In this document: positions 16,473 to 24,749 of the stretch, piece after piece
Position numbering within the stretch: the stretch's first letter is position 1
How the letters are laid out: every line of letters begins with the position of its first letter
NCBI GenBank assembly: GCA_016844945.1
Contig: JAERTJ010000146.1
Location: 1-36,523, forward strand
Direction: 5' to 3'
DNA from: Fidelibacterota bacterium
Lineage (GTDB): Bacteria > Fidelibacterota > UBA8477 > JABMPR01
Length of the DNA stretch: 36,523 nt
Notes under the pieces: model-generated
What the model was told of the DNA's origin: nothing
What the model saw: the letters and a program-made list of their open reading frames with translations, nothing else
Database searches by the model: none
Translations under genes and position numbers: made by a program

Positions 16473-19400
16473 ATGCACAAGAAACTGACCTCGATCCTGG
16501 CTCTAATACTAACAATGGCACTTGTTACCAGTGTAATCGGAAAGTCCCTGGCCGCTCACCATAGTAAAGATATTCTTGACAATCGTTCTACTCCAAATCT
16601 GGGATTAAAGTTGGATTTAAACCCACAATCACTCATGGAAAAGTATAGCGAGATTGAACAAACACCCGGTATAGGTCAGGACTTTAGCACAGAAATGACC
16701 TGGGAGTTGAATGATGTACTCACGGATAGTGTGGATTTTGGCTGGATGAAGGAATTTGGGTCAAATTCAATGCCCAGTATGGACCAACTCGCCGGATTGC
16801 AGATCGATGCATCTGGAAACATCTACGTTACCGGTACCAGTGATTATGATTGGCTCACCATAAAATATGATGCAACGGGAGCTCTAATCTGGAGTCAAGC
16901 GTATTCAGAATCCGGAATGATTGATACCTATGGTGAAGAGATACTGGTTGATGAAGCAGGCAATGTCTATGTCACAGGCTATCGTTGGGGACCTTTTATT
17001 GACTCAGATATCATCGTAATAAAATATGACCCCTCTGGCACCCAGGAGTGGATGCTTGAATATGATGGTGACGGCTTGAATAATGATTTTCCCACAGCCA
17101 TAACCATGAGCACTGACGGGAGCATCCTGGTTGGTGGATATAGTTATAATGCAGAACTGGATGCGGACTTTCTGACAGTGAAAATCTCGCCTGCAGGGAC
17201 ACTGCTCTGGGATGAAATGTATAATGGAAGCGCCTTCGCCAATGATTGGGTCATTGAAATGGCTCCCGGTCTTGATGGGTCGGTCTATGTTGCAGGTGTC
17301 GCTGGTGGTGAAGAGTCAAATAATGACTATGCCATCCTCAAATACGACACCAGTGGTGCCAATATCTGGACAGCGATCATAGATGGTATAATGACTGCGG
17401 ACCTTCTAAACGCTATTGCAGTAGATACAGCGGGCTCTATATATGCAACAGGTGTAAGCCAGTATTATGACTCATATCTTGATTACTACACGATAAAATT
17501 AGATTCAGCTGGGACAGAGCAATGGGTTGTACGTCAAGGGGTTACAGGTGATGGCGACAGCTGGGCATCAGATGTTATTGTGGATGACAGTCTCAACGTG
17601 ACTGTCACTGGTGTGAGTTATGGTGGATTTTTGGGCTTTGACTATGTGACGGTCCGCTATGATACAGCAGGTACCAACCTATGGAACGCAAGATATTCCA
17701 GTTTACTCACTGGGGGATATGATGAAGCCACCCATTTGGCCATTGACGGTAACCATAATATTGTGGTCACCGGTGTTGTGGAATCAGACAATGGTACTGA
17801 TGATATTGTCTCTGTTAAATATGACTACACAGGTACAGAACTCTGGGTGAATCAATACGTCGGGGCTGATGCTGCAGATAACTTTCCATTGCAGCTTGAA
17901 CTTGATAGCTCGGGCAATATCTATCTGGGGTGCCTGGCTCTAACTGACAGTCAAGCTAGCGATTACTCTGTCGTTAAGCTTCAAGCAGATGGATCAGATG
18001 ACCTTGATGTTGAATATGATGGACCCGGAACCAGCCGTGATGTTGGGTCAGTGATAGCAACAGATGGTGAAAGCAATGTCTATATCGCCGGTATGGTCAA
18101 CTATCCAGATCAGACAATTGATCTTACGCTTATCAAGTATGATACAACGGGGGCGATGGACTGGTCGATCGTGTATGATGGTCCTGCAGGGGGAGATGAA
18201 CTGCCCAACGATATCGCCATTGATTCAGAGGGAAATGTCATAGTAACGGGTTCCTCGGAAGGCGAGAATTCAGGCAAAGACATAATGACACTTAAGTATT
18301 CCCCAGAGGGTGATCAACTATGGGTGGCCCTCTATGATGGGCCTAGAAGTGACCATGATGAAGGAATTGTCGTAAAGGTTGGTGACGATGATCAGATTTA
18401 TGTGGGGGGGTACAGCTCAGGTGAATTTACAAACCATGATTATACGACGATCAATTATGATGCATCTGGGAATGAACTGTGGGCTACAAGATATGTAGGA
18501 CCCAATTATGGTACAGATGAAGTTGCAGATCTGGTGGTTGACGAAGATGGTAGTGTATATGTGACGGGTCACAGTTTCCGGATGGGTTTCAATATTGATT
18601 ATACCACTATTAAGTACGATTTCCTTGGGTTTGAAGAGTGGGTCGCTCGACATAATGGTCCAACCAATGGTGATGATTATGCAACTGCAATTGACCTGGA
18701 TAGAAGCGGCAATGTATTTGTGACTGGTTTCACTATCGGTGAGTCAGTAACTGCCGATATGACAACCATTAAATACTCACCAACAGGTACTGAGCTATGG
18801 GTAACTGAGTATGATGGTGCGGATGGTTATAATGATGCCGGAACCCATATTGCTGTAGATAACAGGGGCGGTGTAGCGGTGAGTGGGCTAACCCAGACCA
18901 TCGCTGGATCGATGGATTTTATCACCGTGATGTACAATTCTAATGGTGAGCAGTTATGGCTTAATCTCTTTGATGGCGGTATGCATGGAGATGATCAACT
19001 TATGTCCATGGTACGGGATGGAACGGGGGCGATTTATGTTGTGGGACAAACCCTGTCTGAGCTGGGGAGCTATGATTATCAGACCATTAAATATGAAGAG
19101 AATGGTGCCATCGCCTGGATGCAGGATTTTAGTGGACCAGGTTATTCCTATGATGTGCCGCAGGATATTGCCGTGGATGCTCGAGGTACCGTCTGGGTCA
19201 CAGGAACCACACATGAACTTCTCCTTGGTGATTCCGACTGGAGTAAAATTTTAACGCTTCAATATCTCCAGCCTGAGTACCCTGTTGCTGTAGATCTAGA
19301 ACTACCTGAGTTATTTGTTCTGCGCCAGAACTATCCTAATCCTTTCAACCCAAGCACATCTATCAGCTTTGATGTACCAGAATTGACGTCTGTGAAACTC

Positions 19401-19586
19401 ACTGTTTATGATATTCTTGGTCAGGAAATCGCAAATCTGGAGAACAGTCGTTTATCACCTGGCAGATATGAAACCAGCTGGAATGGAATAAATGACCGAG
19501 GACAGGCTGTTGAAGCCGGACTCTATTTTTGTAGACTGACGGCTGGATCATATAGTCAGACTATAAAGATGATTTATCTGAAATAA
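16473..19586 (+). CDS. T9SS-exported SBBP beta-propeller protein
   Basis: ATG 16473, after GGAGA, opens a signal peptide (MHKKLTSILALILTMALVTS) and gives 1037 residues. The ATG at 16335 is rejected because it abuts the upstream terminator and would bury the signal peptide. About 16 SBBP-type repeats fill residues 90-930. Each holds a strand such as IDASGNIYVTGTS followed about 20 residues later by (T/V)IKYDxxGxxxW. They include EILVDEAGNVYVTGY, DIAIDSEGNVIVTGSS and AIDLDRSGNVFVTGFT. This would form one or more beta-propellers. The C-terminus is a T9SS sorting domain (QNYPNPFNPSTSISFDVPE ... GLYFCRL ... TIKMIYLK). The protein is predicted to be surface-exposed or secreted; the ligand is unknown. 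Its own terminator follows. Confidence 0.87.
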   Translation: MHKKLTSILALILTMALVTSVIGKSLAAHHSKDILDNRSTPNLGLKLDLNPQSLMEKYSEIEQTPGIGQDFSTEMTWELNDVLTDSVDFGWMKEFGSNSMPSMDQLAGLQIDASGNIYVTGTSDYDWLTIKYDATGALIWSQAYSESGMIDTYGEEILVDEAGNVYVTGYRWGPFIDSDIIVIKYDPSGTQEWMLEYDGDGLNNDFPTAITMSTDGSILVGGYSYNAELDADFLTVKISPAGTLLWDEMYNGSAFANDWVIEMAPGLDGSVYVAGVAGGEESNNDYAILKYDTSGANIWTAIIDGIMTADLLNAIAVDTAGSIYATGVSQYYDSYLDYYTIKLDSAGTEQWVVRQGVTGDGDSWASDVIVDDSLNVTVTGVSYGGFLGFDYVTVRYDTAGTNLWNARYSSLLTGGYDEATHLAIDGNHNIVVTGVVESDNGTDDIVSVKYDYTGTELWVNQYVGADAADNFPLQLELDSSGNIYLGCLALTDSQASDYSVVKLQADGSDDLDVEYDGPGTSRDVGSVIATDGESNVYIAGMVNYPDQTIDLTLIKYDTTGAMDWSIVYDGPAGGDELPNDIAIDSEGNVIVTGSSEGENSGKDIMTLKYSPEGDQLWVALYDGPRSDHDEGIVVKVGDDDQIYVGGYSSGEFTNHDYTTINYDASGNELWATRYVGPNYGTDEVADLVVDEDGSVYVTGHSFRMGFNIDYTTIKYDFLGFEEWVARHNGPTNGDDYATAIDLDRSGNVFVTGFTIGESVTADMTTIKYSPTGTELWVTEYDGADGYNDAGTHIAVDNRGGVAVSGLTQTIAGSMDFITVMYNSNGEQLWLNLFDGGMHGDDQLMSMVRDGTGAIYVVGQTLSELGSYDYQTIKYEENGAIAWMQDFSGPGYSYDVPQDIAVDARGTVWVTGTTHELLLGDSDWSKILTLQYLQPEYPVAVDLELPELFVLRQNYPNPFNPSTSISFDVPELTSVKLTVYDILGQEIANLENSRLSPGRYETSWNGINDRGQAVEAGLYFCRLTAGSYSQTIKMIYLK

Positions 19587-19622
19587 CGCACCGACCATCC
19601 CACAAGTGTATTGAAGCTCTTC

Positions 19623-19651
19623 GCCCTCGAGTATCTACTCGGGGGCTTTTT
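19623..19651 (+). terminator. Intrinsic terminator after the SBBP gene
   Basis: A 9-bp stem GCCCTCGAG / CTCGGGGGC (one T-G wobble) with a TATCTA loop is followed by TTTTT, 36 nt after the stop codon. Confidence 0.9.
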
Positions 19652-19808
19652 CTTTCCCTTTACTACCCCATTGATACTCAGTAAATTAGTTGTCTATTGT
19701 TATAAGTCATAATATCTTAAAGCACATAAAATCACATACATATCGCGCTGAATTTATTTGAAACTCGTCCTGGGGACATCATAACCAATTAATGGGAGGG
19801 AAATGGGT

Positions 19809-22800
19809 ATGCGTAGCTTTACAATTATCATGTTACTTGCAGGTTTTTCACTACTGGTAGCGGCTGAGACTGGTCAGTCCTCCGGATTACGTGATATGAA
19901 TTACTTTAGTATGCTGGATGGTAATAACATCGAGAACTGGATGTGCAATGACGGTGCTTTTATCACCCATCGATATATCGGGAGTTCCGGTTTAACCTGG
20001 CCGGCTGGGACTGGAAAAGGTGTCATCTATGCCTCGGGACCCTGGGTGGTTGGCAAGGTCGACAACGAAATTCGTAGCGCCGCTGTAGAATTTAGCAGTG
20101 AATTATACCCTGGTCGGATTATTGATGGATTACCTGAAGATCCCTATCTTCCTTCAAACAGGATCTATAAACTGGAAGCAGGTAATACAACCTCACAGGA
20201 TTATCTGGATTGGCCAGGTGATCAGGGCGCACCCGTTGATGACCTGGGGAATCCCTTTTTACTGGGTGATCAGGTTGCCTGGTGGGTGGCAAATGATGCT
20301 GATCCTAATGGACATGGCTATGTGTTTGGTACCACACCCCTTTACCTTGAGCAACAAACCTACATTTCTGTCTTTGATAAACCTGGTGTGTTCCAGGATA
20401 TGATGGTTGTTGACATCACCCTCATTAATCACGGACCCACTATTGATTCAACCTATGCCGCCGTATGGTGTGATCCTGACCTGGGCAATGCCAGAGACGA
20501 TTTTGTGGGATATGATGTTAATCTGGAGATGGGGTATGCCTGGAATGATGGGGTGGACGATACCTGGGGTATAGCCACACCTGCTACAGGTTGTGTCCTT
20601 CTCAGGACTCCCACTCAGAATGGAGAGGAAGTAGGAATCACTGCTTTCTCAAAATATATCAATGGGGGCGGTGACGATTGGGGAGATCCAAATTCAGCCG
20701 ATGAAGCCTATAATTACATGAAGGGTTTAAATGGGATTGGTGAACCATTTATCGATCCCACAACCAATCAGGTGACCACCTTCATACATCCAGGTGACCC
20801 TGTTACTGGAACAGGCTGGATTGATCCCATGTCTCATCCTTCTGATGATCGTCGTTTTCTTATGTCAGCAGGTCCATTTGATTTTGCCGCAGGTGATACG
20901 CAGCGGATCAGCTTTGCCTACCTCATCGCACAGGGGATAAACAATATTAATAGCATCACCAAGTTGAGAACCAAGGCTATGAATCTGAGCACACTCATCC
21001 GTGAAGGAATAGCTGCCGATATTGAGGCACCTGATCTCCTCCAGCTAGGGAATTCTATGACCCTGGAATCCGCGTGGATTACCCTGGATCCCACCGTTAC
21101 AGATGCCAGTCTGTTATGGACATTGGTGTCTGCACCAGATGGAAATACTGCCGCAGTTGTGAACCCAACCAACGCCAGCTGCCAGATAACCCCGGATGTG
21201 GAAGGCATTTATGAGCTAGCTCTCACAGTTACTGTTGACAATGAAACGATGACCACTGTTGGTGCACGTATCATGGTGGTTGATAATAGTCCACCTACAG
21301 CTGCAGTTTCTTTAAGTGCAGGAATGATTGTCTGGGGTGATTCACTTATCCTGGATGCTTCTGAGTCCTCTGATCCTGATGGTGATGATTTATCATTCCA
21401 ATGGGTAACCCCAGATGCATGGCTCCTACGAGATCAAGGGGCTTCTGCTGCAATTTTACCGTTGAATGCAGGTTCAAAATCAGTACAACTCTATACGACT
21501 GATCCCTATTTCCAGGATGAAGTTTCGGAGACTTTCACTGTAATTCCCAAGCGGGAAGAGTTAGTCTATAATTATGAGTATCTAGATCCGGATTGGATTG
21601 GAACCTTCCTCAATCCCTATATCACCGGAGATACACTTCTGGTACCTATAAATAGTGCCGGTGTAATACGTGTATATCAACTTACTGAGGGAGGTGTGAA
21701 TCAGGTTACCGATCTGGTAATCCCAAATGTCAGCAGTATTTACGGGCTTTATAATGGATATCTATATCTCAAAACCTATAATAATACCCTCAGCATCTAT
21801 GCCCTTGGGACAGACTGGCAAGTAACTGAATTGAACGATGGTTACATGGGCTATAACGATGTCATGTACTTCTTAGCAGATATGACCTTGATGAAAGATT
21901 ATTATGCCATCGCAAAAATGGATTTCAGCAATCCAGGATATCCAACCGAGCTGGATGTATATTTCTCTGATAATCCCATGTATGAGCTGGAAGCGACTGA
22001 CTCTCACTTATTCGTACTCATCAGGAACTATAGTCTGCCCTATCCATACCCATACCAGGTAGAGGTCCTGGATCGTTCCAACTTCAATCAATTAGGGACA
22101 ATGAATTTACCTGCGTCTCTTGGACATATGACCATTGAAGGAGATAAGATGTATCTGGGATCCAGGAGTACAGACTCCCTTTGGATATACAATATAGAAG
22201 ACTACTCCAATCCAATTCGTCTCCATGGAGGTACCATTGAGTTGAATGATTATTGGCCATACCAGATCATAACGATTCGGCTTGAGTATCTCGAGCAAAA
22301 TATGCTGGCTTTGAACACCCAAGTGGGTGTTCAAATCTGGGATGTTTCACAAAGTGCCGCTCCAGTGCGTGAAGCATCCTGGTCAGACGGATATAACAAC
22401 CACTGGCTTCAGTCAGAAGACAATCAACTCTTTATGTTAGGGGGGACATATTATGAGGATACCTTCCAAATGGGAGTTACTAAAGTGTCAGTGGGACCCG
22501 TGGCCATTAAGGAAAATGTAGCTGAACAACCCAGAGCCTTTTCACTGCTACAAAATTTCCCCAATCCATTTAATCCGGTTACATCAATAAACTTTGAGTT
22601 AGAGAGAAGCACAGAGGTGTCATTAGTTATTTATGACATTCAGGGAAGAGTGGTGTCAATCCTTGAACAAGGTTTGGTTCTGCCGGGGACCCATCAAATC
22701 AAATGGAATGGGACTACAGATAGTGGAGAAAGGCTGGGGACCGGGATATACTTCTGTCGTCTCCAATCAGAAAATGACTCCCAAACCATCAAAATGGTGT

Positions 22801-22811
22801 ATCTGAAATAA
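19809..22811 (+). CDS. T9SS-exported protein with PKD-like domains and a propeller-like region
   Basis: Two ATGs are available. ATG 19809 lies 9 nt after GGGAGG, while ATG 19803 lies only 3 nt after it, so 19809 is preferred (1000 residues). A signal peptide (MRSFTIIMLLAGFSLLVAA) leads to a module of about 400 residues with GLTWPAGTGKGVIYASGPWV, GDQVAWWVANDADPNG and DDTWGIATPATG. This module resembles part of the N-terminal region of the 6972 gene product. Two Ig/PKD-like domains follow at about 415-590 (LDASESSDPDGDDLSFQW). Residues 595-885 have repeated strand patterns like LVIVD-type propeller repeats (YNIEDYSNPIRLHGG). The end is a T9SS sorting domain (QNFPNPFNPVTSINFELER ... GIYFCRL ... 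TIKMVYLK). Probably a secreted or surface protein; no enzyme motif is visible. Confidence 0.83.
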   Translation: MRSFTIIMLLAGFSLLVAAETGQSSGLRDMNYFSMLDGNNIENWMCNDGAFITHRYIGSSGLTWPAGTGKGVIYASGPWVVGKVDNEIRSAAVEFSSELYPGRIIDGLPEDPYLPSNRIYKLEAGNTTSQDYLDWPGDQGAPVDDLGNPFLLGDQVAWWVANDADPNGHGYVFGTTPLYLEQQTYISVFDKPGVFQDMMVVDITLINHGPTIDSTYAAVWCDPDLGNARDDFVGYDVNLEMGYAWNDGVDDTWGIATPATGCVLLRTPTQNGEEVGITAFSKYINGGGDDWGDPNSADEAYNYMKGLNGIGEPFIDPTTNQVTTFIHPGDPVTGTGWIDPMSHPSDDRRFLMSAGPFDFAAGDTQRISFAYLIAQGINNINSITKLRTKAMNLSTLIREGIAADIEAPDLLQLGNSMTLESAWITLDPTVTDASLLWTLVSAPDGNTAAVVNPTNASCQITPDVEGIYELALTVTVDNETMTTVGARIMVVDNSPPTAAVSLSAGMIVWGDSLILDASESSDPDGDDLSFQWVTPDAWLLRDQGASAAILPLNAGSKSVQLYTTDPYFQDEVSETFTVIPKREELVYNYEYLDPDWIGTFLNPYITGDTLLVPINSAGVIRVYQLTEGGVNQVTDLVIPNVSSIYGLYNGYLYLKTYNNTLSIYALGTDWQVTELNDGYMGYNDVMYFLADMTLMKDYYAIAKMDFSNPGYPTELDVYFSDNPMYELEATDSHLFVLIRNYSLPYPYPYQVEVLDRSNFNQLGTMNLPASLGHMTIEGDKMYLGSRSTDSLWIYNIEDYSNPIRLHGGTIELNDYWPYQIITIRLEYLEQNMLALNTQVGVQIWDVSQSAAPVREASWSDGYNNHWLQSEDNQLFMLGGTYYEDTFQMGVTKVSVGPVAIKENVAEQPRAFSLLQNFPNPFNPVTSINFELERSTEVSLVIYDIQGRVVSILEQGLVLPGTHQIKWNGTTDSGERLGTGIYFCRLQSENDSQTIKMVYLK

Positions 22812-22824
22812 GGAAGTACTTCCT
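22811..22824. repeat. Perfect 14-bp palindrome at the stop codon
   Basis: AGGAAGTACTTCCT begins at the last base of the stop codon of the preceding gene. There is no loop and no T-run after it, so it is not a standard terminator. Confidence 0.5.
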
Positions 22825-22861
22825 AATAGTAAATAAAGACCCCTTCACGCCTTCAAGGGTA

Positions 22862-23346
22862 TTGACCTGGTTATTAATCGGTCAAATGATTTGTCTGGGA
22901 ACAGGGATTACGCAAGAGATTGCCCCCTGTACCCAGGCAGAAGCAGATGTTCAAAATGGGATTGAAAGAAACCTTGATGAGGTCAAAACGCTTTACTCTG
23001 ATCTAAATCAGGTCCAGGCTTACTACAAGTGTTATTGGGAGTTTAAAAAGAGTGGGAGACAATAGGTCCAAAGGACTCCACAGAACCAGATCCTTGAGAT
23101 CTAGCTAAACAAGATATCCTGCTGGGAAATATACGCACCAAGGCAAGTCTAGATCTAATGTTTGATGCCCCTGACCAGATTGAGGCCTACAATAAATGCT
23201 ATGAATCGGTTCAGGCTCAGAAGCTTAGGCAGCAAAAATCCAATACAGGTATATACTGTATCCTGGGGGCGATCGCGGTGATAGTTATGTTTTTCTCTGT
23301 CAAACACAAGATAGAGTCTTCAATAAAAATAGACTTTGATATGTAA
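22862..23346 (+). pseudogene. Decayed small exported Cys-motif protein, frameshifted
   Basis: The first piece starts at TTG 22862 (LLIGQMICLGTGITQEIAPC...) and stops at 23063-23065 after QAYYKCYWEFKKSGRQ. The second piece lies in another frame. It is open from about 23098, just past an in-frame TGA at 23095-23097, to 23346. It contains LDLMFDAPDQIEAYNKCYES and a membrane-like segment GIYCILGAIAVIVMFF. Both pieces carry the pattern Q(V/I)(Q/E)AYxKCY, so the ancestor may have had this motif twice or the locus may be a collapsed duplication. The style (signal, early Cys, AYxxCY, KxxQ, Gly-rich helix) is like small conserved proteins of related bacteria. The second piece could still be made from ATG 23158, but no ribosome binding site is apparent. 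Confidence 0.45.
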
Positions 23347-23397
23347 ATTCAGGCTCACCGTGCTGATCTGCATTAAACGAATGCTCATAGGGTAGAA

Positions 23398-24129
23398 ATG
23401 ATGAATATCTTAAAACAAATCATCCTCTTCCTAATTTGTGTAACTCTGCTTGCAGAGGATCTCAATACCTACCTGGGTGCTACACTGGATATGGTTAAAG
23501 AGGGTCGCTATATTGAGGCAAATCTCAGATATAAATGGTTTCATGATCATGCCCTTGAGCACAATCCATCCATGGCTGGAGTCCGACTATCCTTTGCATT
23601 GGGCTACTGGAAACAACTGGGTGATGTGTACCCGCCTGCTCTGGAAGCCATGCAACAAGTTCGTGATGAAAAGACTAGTCGCATCAGGGAAGGTGAAGGG
23701 GATTTCCGCCTGTTTCATGATGTGTACGCTCTCAATCGAACGCTGGAAGAAGACCAGAAGACCCTCGATTTGTTTTATGTTCTGGATCAAAAGCAAATCG
23801 GACTGGCGAAGCAGTGTTGGGATATCGTTGAAACGGAGATCATCAAGCGAAAAGACAAATCGCTCATCATTAAATATGCAGGGGAACCACGTCAGGCCTT
23901 TCAGGAGAATGTAACGCAATACGAAATGAACCTTGAGTTAGCAAAGACAAATCCCAATATTGGTACAGGTTTTTTGGATTTTAGTCGAACTCATTTTATT
24001 GAAGAGACTCAAATGATCATCGAGCTTGCATTGCTGTTGGATGACTATAATGCTGCTGAGGAAATACGCACTTCAGCCTATGCTGTTGTGAATGATCCCA
24101 GTCTCGCCAACCCCTTACTCAAGGAGTGA
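23398..24129 (+). CDS. Exported all-helical protein, function unknown
   Basis: This 243-residue protein begins with a signal peptide (MMNILKQIILFLICVTLLAED); ATG 23401 is an equally possible start. The mature part is predicted helical, with repeated hydrophobic/charged spacing like TPR or similar helical-hairpin repeats (ATLDMVKEGRYIEANLRYKW, LALLLDDYNAAEEIRTSAYA). It has no cysteine pair or catalytic motif that I recognise. The ribosome binding site is weak. It is on the same strand as the decayed gene upstream and converges on the small lipoprotein gene, with 22 nt between the two stop codons. Confidence 0.75.
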   Translation: MMNILKQIILFLICVTLLAEDLNTYLGATLDMVKEGRYIEANLRYKWFHDHALEHNPSMAGVRLSFALGYWKQLGDVYPPALEAMQQVRDEKTSRIREGEGDFRLFHDVYALNRTLEEDQKTLDLFYVLDQKQIGLAKQCWDIVETEIIKRKDKSLIIKYAGEPRQAFQENVTQYEMNLELAKTNPNIGTGFLDFSRTHFIEETQMIIELALLLDDYNAAEEIRTSAYAVVNDPSLANPLLKE

Positions 24130-24151
24130 CAGCTATTTTATACCTTCAGGT

Positions 24152-24577
24152 TTAGTTAAGGGAATAAAGGCTGGTCACATCGACATTTTCTACATCAGAA
24201 TCGGATACTGTAATAGGATCTGGATCTAGATCTAATCCCTCAGGATTGATACCATGAAACCCCAACCTGTCCGTGTCTTCATCAAATTCCAGATTCCCGT
24301 TTGTATCATCGATAGCCAGTAAATAGTAGACACCCTCTTGAACATCCAGGATTGTGAATTTTCCACTATTGTCGGTGATGCTCCCATTGGCGAGGCTCAA
24401 GCCATCAGACACATCAGTTCCTTCAACCAGGAGAACCACTGCACCTGAAACGGCACTTCCATCATGGGTCACCTTTCCTGAAACATCAATGATAGCTTCA
24501 TCAATCTTTTCTTCAAGGTCACAGGACATCAAACCAAACGATAGTATCAGCAGAATTGTAACAGTACTTCTAGTCAT
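24152..24577 (-). CDS. Small lipoprotein with carboxypeptidase-regulatory-like domain
   Basis: This 141-residue protein has a lipoprotein signal (MTRSTVTILLILSFGLMSC, Cys19). Residues 31-90 form a compact beta-sandwich with the pattern VSGKVTHDGSAVSGAVVLLV ... SGKFTILDVQEGVYYLLAID, typical of carboxypeptidase-regulatory/CnaB-like domains. It is followed by an Asp-rich loop (DDTNGNLEFDEDTDRLGFHG) that could bind calcium. Asp directly after the lipid Cys is at position 20. The rule that Asp+2 retains lipoproteins in the inner membrane comes from Enterobacteria and may not hold here. The start is supported by GGAG about 8 nt upstream. It is convergent with the helical protein gene. Confidence 0.8.
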   Translation of the reverse strand: MTRSTVTILLILSFGLMSCDLEEKIDEAIIDVSGKVTHDGSAVSGAVVLLVEGTDVSDGLSLANGSITDNSGKFTILDVQEGVYYLLAIDDTNGNLEFDEDTDRLGFHGINPEGLDLDPDPITVSDSDVENVDVTSLYSLN

Positions 24578-24699
24578 TTTAGGACTCCATTCAAATGTTT
24601 CCTAAATAGAAACAACTTATCTCTGAAATCAAAACAGATATTTAGGGGGTGGAGAAGACATGTGATCCAGGTGCGGGTCTTGAAGAAATTATGGGAGGT

Positions 24700-24727
24700 G
24701 CCCCTGGCGACAATGTGAACCAGGGGC
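24700..24727 (-). terminator. Hairpin after the duplicated-propeller gene, probable terminator
   Basis: An 8-bp perfect stem GCCCCTGG / CCAGGGGC has a 12-nt loop and lies 23 nt beyond the stop of the minus-strand gene. There is no strong T-run after it on either strand, so termination efficiency is uncertain. Confidence 0.5.
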
Positions 24728-24749
24728 GTTTGCGTTTCGTGTGAACACG

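Noticed and set aside
22811..22860. Terminator after the 19809-22811 gene
   Set aside because: The 14-bp palindrome has no loop or T-run, and the following ACCCCTT/AAGGGT pairing is short and also lacks a T-run.
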